Positions 58,669-64,000 of a stretch of 64,000 nt of DNA are shown here, piece by piece. The stretch is from Papaver somniferum (lineage: Eukaryota > Streptophyta > Magnoliopsida > Ranunculales > Papaveraceae). Under the pieces are notes generated by a model. The model made no database searches. It was given only the letters and a program-made list of their open reading frames with translations, and was not told where the DNA came from. The stretch spans positions 12,094,360-12,158,359 of the forward strand of contig NC_039368.1 in the NCBI RefSeq assembly GCF_003573695.1, written 5' to 3'. Within the stretch, counting starts at the first letter, position 1; every line of letters begins with the position of its first letter. The position numbers and the translations under genes are program-made.

Positions 58669-60448
58669 GATATAAGTGCCCTAAAAATAAAATTTCACAA
58701 ATTTTCTAAAATAAAATAATGTTGGATCATCCCGGACTAGATTCTAACAAGATATGAAAAAAAAAAGATGACTACTTTTTGATTGGTACCATGGACCACG
58801 TTAGGCAAGATCCACAAAATTCTAATGTATTTAGCATGTCTATCCATACCGAATATCTGGTACTCGTCCAATTCCATATCGAAAATTCAGATATCCAATT
58901 ACAAATATATAATTAAAATTGTAATTATGCGGTTTCAAAAATGCTAATTAAATATTTCCTCTATCGAGCCTTATCGATGACTATTGTTGTTTTTAGTTGG
59001 CTTATAAGGTCCGGTTTTATCAACTAGAAGCAGAATTAGTTTCCAAAAGTCAAAACAAAGTTCTTTTTTACTCCACAAGAAGAGTACATTTTTTGCTCTA
59101 GAGGTCATTTTGAAATTTAATTTTCAGATTAATTTTTAACTTTTTAAATTAATTAAGTCGAAAAAATAACCTTTTATGTGTTATCCTCTCTTAAACTCGG
59201 GGGAGTCTCATTGCCCAATCAAAGTATTCATTATCGTAATGCACTATAATCAAAATGTACCGGGGAACCACTTAGCAGCAGAATAGATATCCATTACCTT
59301 TTCAAAAGGGAAGGCTAAGTGAGAATTCGCGAATTCAGCTCTCTCCCAATCCATTGAAGAGCTTCATCATGTAATAGCTGCTTGAGAGAAATAACATACC
59401 TTGTTGGCTTTCAATAGGACTGTAATATTCATGTCGAAAGCCAACAAGGATAAGCTTGTTGGCCTTCTTGTGGTTAGTTTATTATAAGAGGCTTGCCACT
59501 ATGGATAAACTTTATAAACGAGGTAAACTTTTTGTGAATGGTTGCCTTCTTTGTCGTCAGAGTGGGAGTCAAGTTTTCATCTCTTCTTTTTTTGGTGAAT
59601 GGTTGCCTTCTTTGTCGTCAGAGTGGGGAGTCAAGTTTTCATCTCTTCTTTTACTGCAATTTTACGTCCTAAGTGTAGGATTTTCAAGGACTACCGATAC
59701 TTAGTGGGTTAAGCCGAATTGCATAGACCTAATCGTTAAGAATTGGAAATGCAAGTTAGTTTACCCAATTAGAAAAAAGTTGTGGCCTCTTATTCCCATG
59801 TTATTTGTTGGTCTATATGAATAACTCAAAATACTTTAATTTTTGATCACAAAACGATGGTGGTAGATGATTTTATTCGGCAAGTTCAAACCCTAGTCTT
59901 CGACTAGACACGTTCAGATGAGGCGTTAAATAGTTTTAATCTTGATAACACTATCGATAATTGAGATTGTTAGAGGTCCGTGTCTCTTGGTTGGGTTATT
60001 TTTATTATAGCTCTTGAGTTTGTTTTACTTACCTCCGATAAGCACGTTAATATATTGTTATTGTTTGCCGATTAAAAAAATTATCCTTTGCGGATCAAAA
60101 AAAAACAGATTGCTTCAAACAAAAAAAGAAAAAAAAGATTGCAAATAAGAATTTTTATGGCACCCACCCATCGTATTACACTTCCGCCGGTCCCATAAGA
60201 ATTTTTTTTTGGCACTCTCTGTGGGACATACGTATCTTTAGGCTTAACCTTAAACACGACATAACTTCAATGCTAACCCAATCTTTGATTCCCACGGTTT
60301 AAATAGCACCAACAAGTCCGATTCAACTCGTCTATTTTCCTTCTAAAAGATCTGATCGAAATTTAGAGCCACTCAGAAAATTCAAAGATTCTCTCAGTTC
60401 CATGGGGAAAACCTAGATTCTTTTTCTTCTTTGTTCTTGCAATTATCA
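58669..60448. other. promoter region of the intact gene, second duplicate
   Basis: 58715-60430 is the downstream copy of the duplicated block. 59531-59652 contains a 61-bp tandem repeat. The 5' UTR near 60300-60448 matches 58190-58340 closely. Confidence 0.6.
59531..59652 (+). repeat. two-copy 61-bp tandem repeat
   Basis: TGAATGGTTGCCTTCTTTGT begins at 59535 and 59596; the two units are almost identical and so recent. Confidence 0.9.
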
Positions 60449-63400
60449 ATGGCTTCAATATCTACTTGTTTCACACTAACAATCAAAAATCATCATCATT
60501 ATCAACAAAAATCTGATGTTTACAAGAATTTCTCATTAAAGCCATTGATTCTGGGGAATAGTAGTAGTAAGAGATTAGAATTTAAAGAATCAAGTTTCTT
60601 TCAGACTTCATCAATTCAATTTAGGAGGAATGTTGTTGAAAGAAGAGCTACTAGGGTTTCAGTAATACCAATTAGAGCAAATATAGAGTTTCCACTTGGG
60701 ATAAGTAGACCTGGGAATAGTATTGAAACTGATAAATTACCAAGTGATGTAAGAAAAAGAGCTATGGATGCTGTTGATTCATTTGGAGGTAGAGTTACTG
60801 TTGGTGATATCTCTAGTAAATCTGGTTTGAAGTTGGATGAAGCTGAAAAGGCATTACAAGCACTTGCTTCTGATACTAATGGATTCCTGGAGGTAATTTT
60901 AACCTAAACCTTTAATTTTTAGAAGGTTTTATTTGGTTTTGCGAATGAATTTGAAATGTAATTTCTTATGAAATTAGGATTCTGAACTAGAATTGCAAAA
61001 ACAATAGTGGAACTAGACATAGCTGTGTTCAAATTGTATTTCGGGTTTTGATAACTGGAATTGCATCCATGAAAGTTGTAGTTTGATTCTAGAGATGATA
61101 ATTCTCAATAGATTTTAATTTCTCCAGCTTTAAACTATGTGTGCTGGCTGCTTTCGAGCTAAAATTGGATAGCAGAATGGTGCTCAAGTTGTTTCCTTGC
61201 ATCATGGTTCTAGAAACAACAATTGTCTTCATTAGTCGAGTATGAAACTATGTATGCTCGTTGCTAGATGATTGAATAATGTACGTCTGTTAACCGGAAT
61301 TGAATACATTGAAGTGGTAGTTTGAATTTATAAATGACAAATGTTAACAACTTTTTGGTACTCCTGCATTAAACTATGCGTGCTATCTGCTTGATAATTA
61401 TTCTTTAGGATATCATGATTCTCTAGCAACTGCTGCCAAGGTGTGTGACAACGTAAGTTCTCACCTAATTCTAAGCGAGAACGTAGTGAAATTTGGATGC
61501 AATTTGTAGTTGCTTACTTCTTGCTTAGGGACACATTTTTATGACCGACAGGAATCTCTTTCAGTCACCAGAAGATGGCCTCCTAGGCTCCTCAGCTGAT
61601 TTTCGTAAAGAGCTAATGTTACTTATAGTCCCTTTCAAACTGTCTGGTAGCTGTAAGAAACTTGACTTTTCAATAATTTAAGATTTGCTAGAGACATTGT
61701 TTTTGTTTGCCACCATGTGTTTGCTTTGGGAGTTTCTTGGAAAATGGTGTTTATTGTTCTGTAGTGTTCTTTTTTGTTTGTGTGAGTATTTTGTTCTCAC
61801 ATGCTAAAATGTACAAACCTACTTGTATTCTTTTCATCATTAGATGGTGCATTGATACTCTAGATTCATGTCTTTTTTTATAAGCTGCTTCTCTTTGAAG
61901 TTTTTGATTTCGTAAGGGCAATCTTCTTCAAGATGGTTTTGACAGGTATCAGATGAAGGGGACGTTCTTTATGTTTTCCCCAGGGATTATCGCACAAATC
62001 TTTTAGCCAAATCTTTTAGGTTGAAAATTGAACCTTGGTTTGAAAAGGGGAAGGTAATATCACTCACTTTCACATATTTTTCTAAATGTTTACTATTCGA
62101 TAAAACTCAATGTTTGCTCTTAGGTTTGACCAAATAATGGAATATTGACCAATCTACATTTACAGTCTGCAGCTGAATATGTAATAAGGGTTTCGTTTGG
62201 GACGGCTCTTATTGCTTCAATTGTTATCGTTTATACCTCCATCATTGTTCTTCTATCAAGCAGAAGGTACTTTTCCTCGTTTTCTTACCTGTCATTAGGT
62301 CAAGTCTTCCATCCTTAGTAATTGGCTATTCTCATTGTCGTTTATCATTTTTTGTTCGCAGTGATGAAGATAATCGCGGAAGACGTCAAAATAGATCATT
62401 CAATCCAGGCTTCGGATCTTTCTTCCGGCCATCTGATTTATTCTGGTAATAATTTTGAGTGGAAGCTCTTCCCCAACCCTTGTTTGTTGTTTGCAAATAT
62501 GAGAAGTAGTTGAAGAATAAAACACTTTACTGAGGAGCTATACAAAGCACTATGCCGATGTCAAATGTAGAACATCAAATGCAGAGAATGAAAATATTCT
62601 TGATCGAATGCACTCATATCTATCGGAAAATAATTTTCAATGGAGCATATGAATAAAGTCATTCTTCTACGGCCTGTTATATTCTGTAGTTGCGGGGAAA
62701 CACTATGCAGATTGCACAGAGTTCATTTCTCATCTTAACATTTTATAAAAAAAAACTAATTTGCGTTCTCTATACTCATATCTACTAGTTTTGGCTTGCT
62801 TTTTCTGAGTAAGAGGTTTATGGAATAATTTTGTACTCAGTGAAGCTTATCTTGTAGGTATTGGGATCCATACTACTACAGGAGAAGACAACCAAGAACA
62901 GATAATGATGGAATGAACTTCGTTGAATCTGTAATGCCCAAGAGTTGCTCATGTCTTTTCCCTGTTGTCTTCTGATTTGAGATGCAATGTTCTAATTTGA
63001 GTGACAATTTGGTGTAGATATTCTCATTTGTATTTGGTGATGGAGATCCAAATCAAGGACTCGAAGAACAGAGGTGGAAGTTGGTAATGCTTCAGCACTG
63101 ACTTCAGTTTTCAGCTAGTTACTGTTATTTACATGGTTATAAATAGTGGCATCTGTGTCCATATATAATGAAAAAAATATTCATAGAGACATCCTACTGG
63201 AACCTTCAGTCACTCTAGAAAACTAACATAGATAATTTTATTAGTTTTAAAGGGTAGTTCTTAAGAGACAGAATTTTAACATATGCACTGGTTTATGTTT
63301 GACAGAGCTTCGAGAATTTATATCAGGAAATGAGTTTGTTTTAAGTTTTTCTTTCGTCTTTACATTTCTTGAGCTCAGTGCCTTAGTGTATAATTCTGAG

Positions 63401-63648
63401 TAGAGTAACAGTAAACTTTCCTACCGTGTTCCCGTTTATGAATAGATTTGTCATCTTATGTTCATTCATCTGAAAAGGAGCAGCTGTAACTTTCCACGTA
63501 TTCACATTTACTGGTTTAATTATGTAGCAACTGAACCTTTTGTTCCTCAACGTTGTAGATTGGACAATACATAGCTTCAAATGGGGGTGTGGTCACGGCA
63601 GAAGAGCTTGCTCCATATCTTGATGTACCACCATTGGAAAAATCTGAG
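60449..63648 (+). CDS. plastid protein of the At5g03900 type (partial; continues past the window)
   Basis: Exons: 60449-60892, 61946-62053, 62166-62266, 62362-62445, 62858-62930, 63018-63083 and 63559-63648, all GT-AG with matching phases. The protein opens MASISTCFTLTIKNHHHYQQ, a Ser/His-rich start typical of a transit peptide, then LPSDVRKRAMDAVDSFGGRV, EGDVLYVFPRDYRTNLL, one membrane segment in exon 3 (TALIASIVIVYTSIIVLL), YWDPYYYRRR, FSFVFGDGDPNQG and GVVTAEELAPYLDVPP. This matches an Arabidopsis plastid family described as iron-sulfur cluster biosynthesis related; the exact role is not established. The C-terminal exon or exons, about 45 residues by comparison, lie beyond 64000. ATG 60449 is chosen because the frame has no earlier ATG. 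A broken duplicate of exon 1 lies 2.1 kb upstream. Confidence 0.9.
60893..61945 (+). other. first intron of the At5g03900-like gene
   Basis: A 1,053-bp intron with GTAATT donor and GACAG acceptor. No repeat, transposon end or other gene recognised. Confidence 0.75.
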
Positions 63649-64000
63649 GTATTGAGCAGTCTTAGGCTCTTAGCTATTTTTACTTTTTACCATTTGTTAA
63701 GTTCGTTGGTTTTTCCATCAAAATTTGTTTCCTTTAGTTGGAATTCGTGTGTGTTAAAGAAGGTTACAAGCAATTGCGTTATCCAATCAACGGATTTATA
63801 TAATTGTGAGTAATTTGGTATCTATCAGGGTAACATAAAATAGAAATAAAATAAGCTTTGTTGTCGCTTAGGAAGATTAATCATGATTGTAACCTGTATG
63901 CAAGTTAACCTTTTATTTTGTTTCAAATTAAGAAATACCTATTTCCTGAAACCATTCTCCGAGCATGCTAAGTCCTCTTCTGTAAGTATTTGATATTGAA
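63649..64000 (+). other. last visible intron, unfinished
   Basis: No exon matching the rest of the family's C-terminus is seen before the window ends. Confidence 0.6.

Overview
This is plant nuclear DNA: AT-rich, with spliced plant-type genes (multi-B3 protein, GATA factor, a plastid protein of the Arabidopsis At5g03900 type) and plant-specific transposon families. It looks like a large eudicot genome; I cannot name the species. About three quarters of the window is transposable elements, mostly nested in one another.

Layout. 1-5.9 kb: short local duplications; one copy carries a Tourist/Harbinger-like MITE (261-5572) that was later split by a decayed Ty1/copia element (697-5364, minus). 6.2-8.9 kb: a four-domain B3 (REM/VRN1-like) gene with at least two disabling lesions. 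9.3-13.1 kb (minus): seven exons with mutually compatible phases and no stop, joining an FDM/IDN2-like coiled coil (one exon in triplicate, a second exon in duplicate) to a GATA zinc finger; this may be one chimeric gene. 14.0-17.3 kb: a decayed LINE whose 3' UTR holds a 2-kb inverted-repeat transposon containing an array of facing TTCGGCT/AGCCGAA motifs. 17.3-18.1 kb: an uncertain hAT-like remnant.

18.36-35.50 kb is one nest that can be resolved layer by layer: an old solo LTR (target duplication CTAAG) was split by a complete copia-type element with 2.8-kb LTRs that encodes only a broken gag; its 3' LTR was split by a chimeric solo LTR (duplication AGATA); its interior took a 1.2-kb insertion in which a complete organellar-type tRNA-Ser(GGA) is fused to the 5' end of a truncated LINE, the pair sharing one 17-bp target-site duplication. 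36.4-38.7 kb: a 5'-truncated LINE with poly(A).

40.8-56.5 kb (minus): an L1-type LINE of about 5.5 kb (ORF1, endonuclease, RT, zinc-binding region, RNase H) opened by two solo LTRs of a second family in opposite orientations. One solo LTR holds a Mutator-like element (45126-46554) and the other a CACTA element (50779-54661) with a subtilase gene fragment. 56.9-64 kb: a tandem duplication of the promoter and first exon of the At5g03900-like gene; the upstream copy is broken, the downstream copy (plus strand, from 60449) is intact and runs off the right edge.

Only two loci look potentially functional: the coiled-coil/GATA gene and the plastid protein gene. No operons, CRISPR arrays or prokaryotic features were seen.
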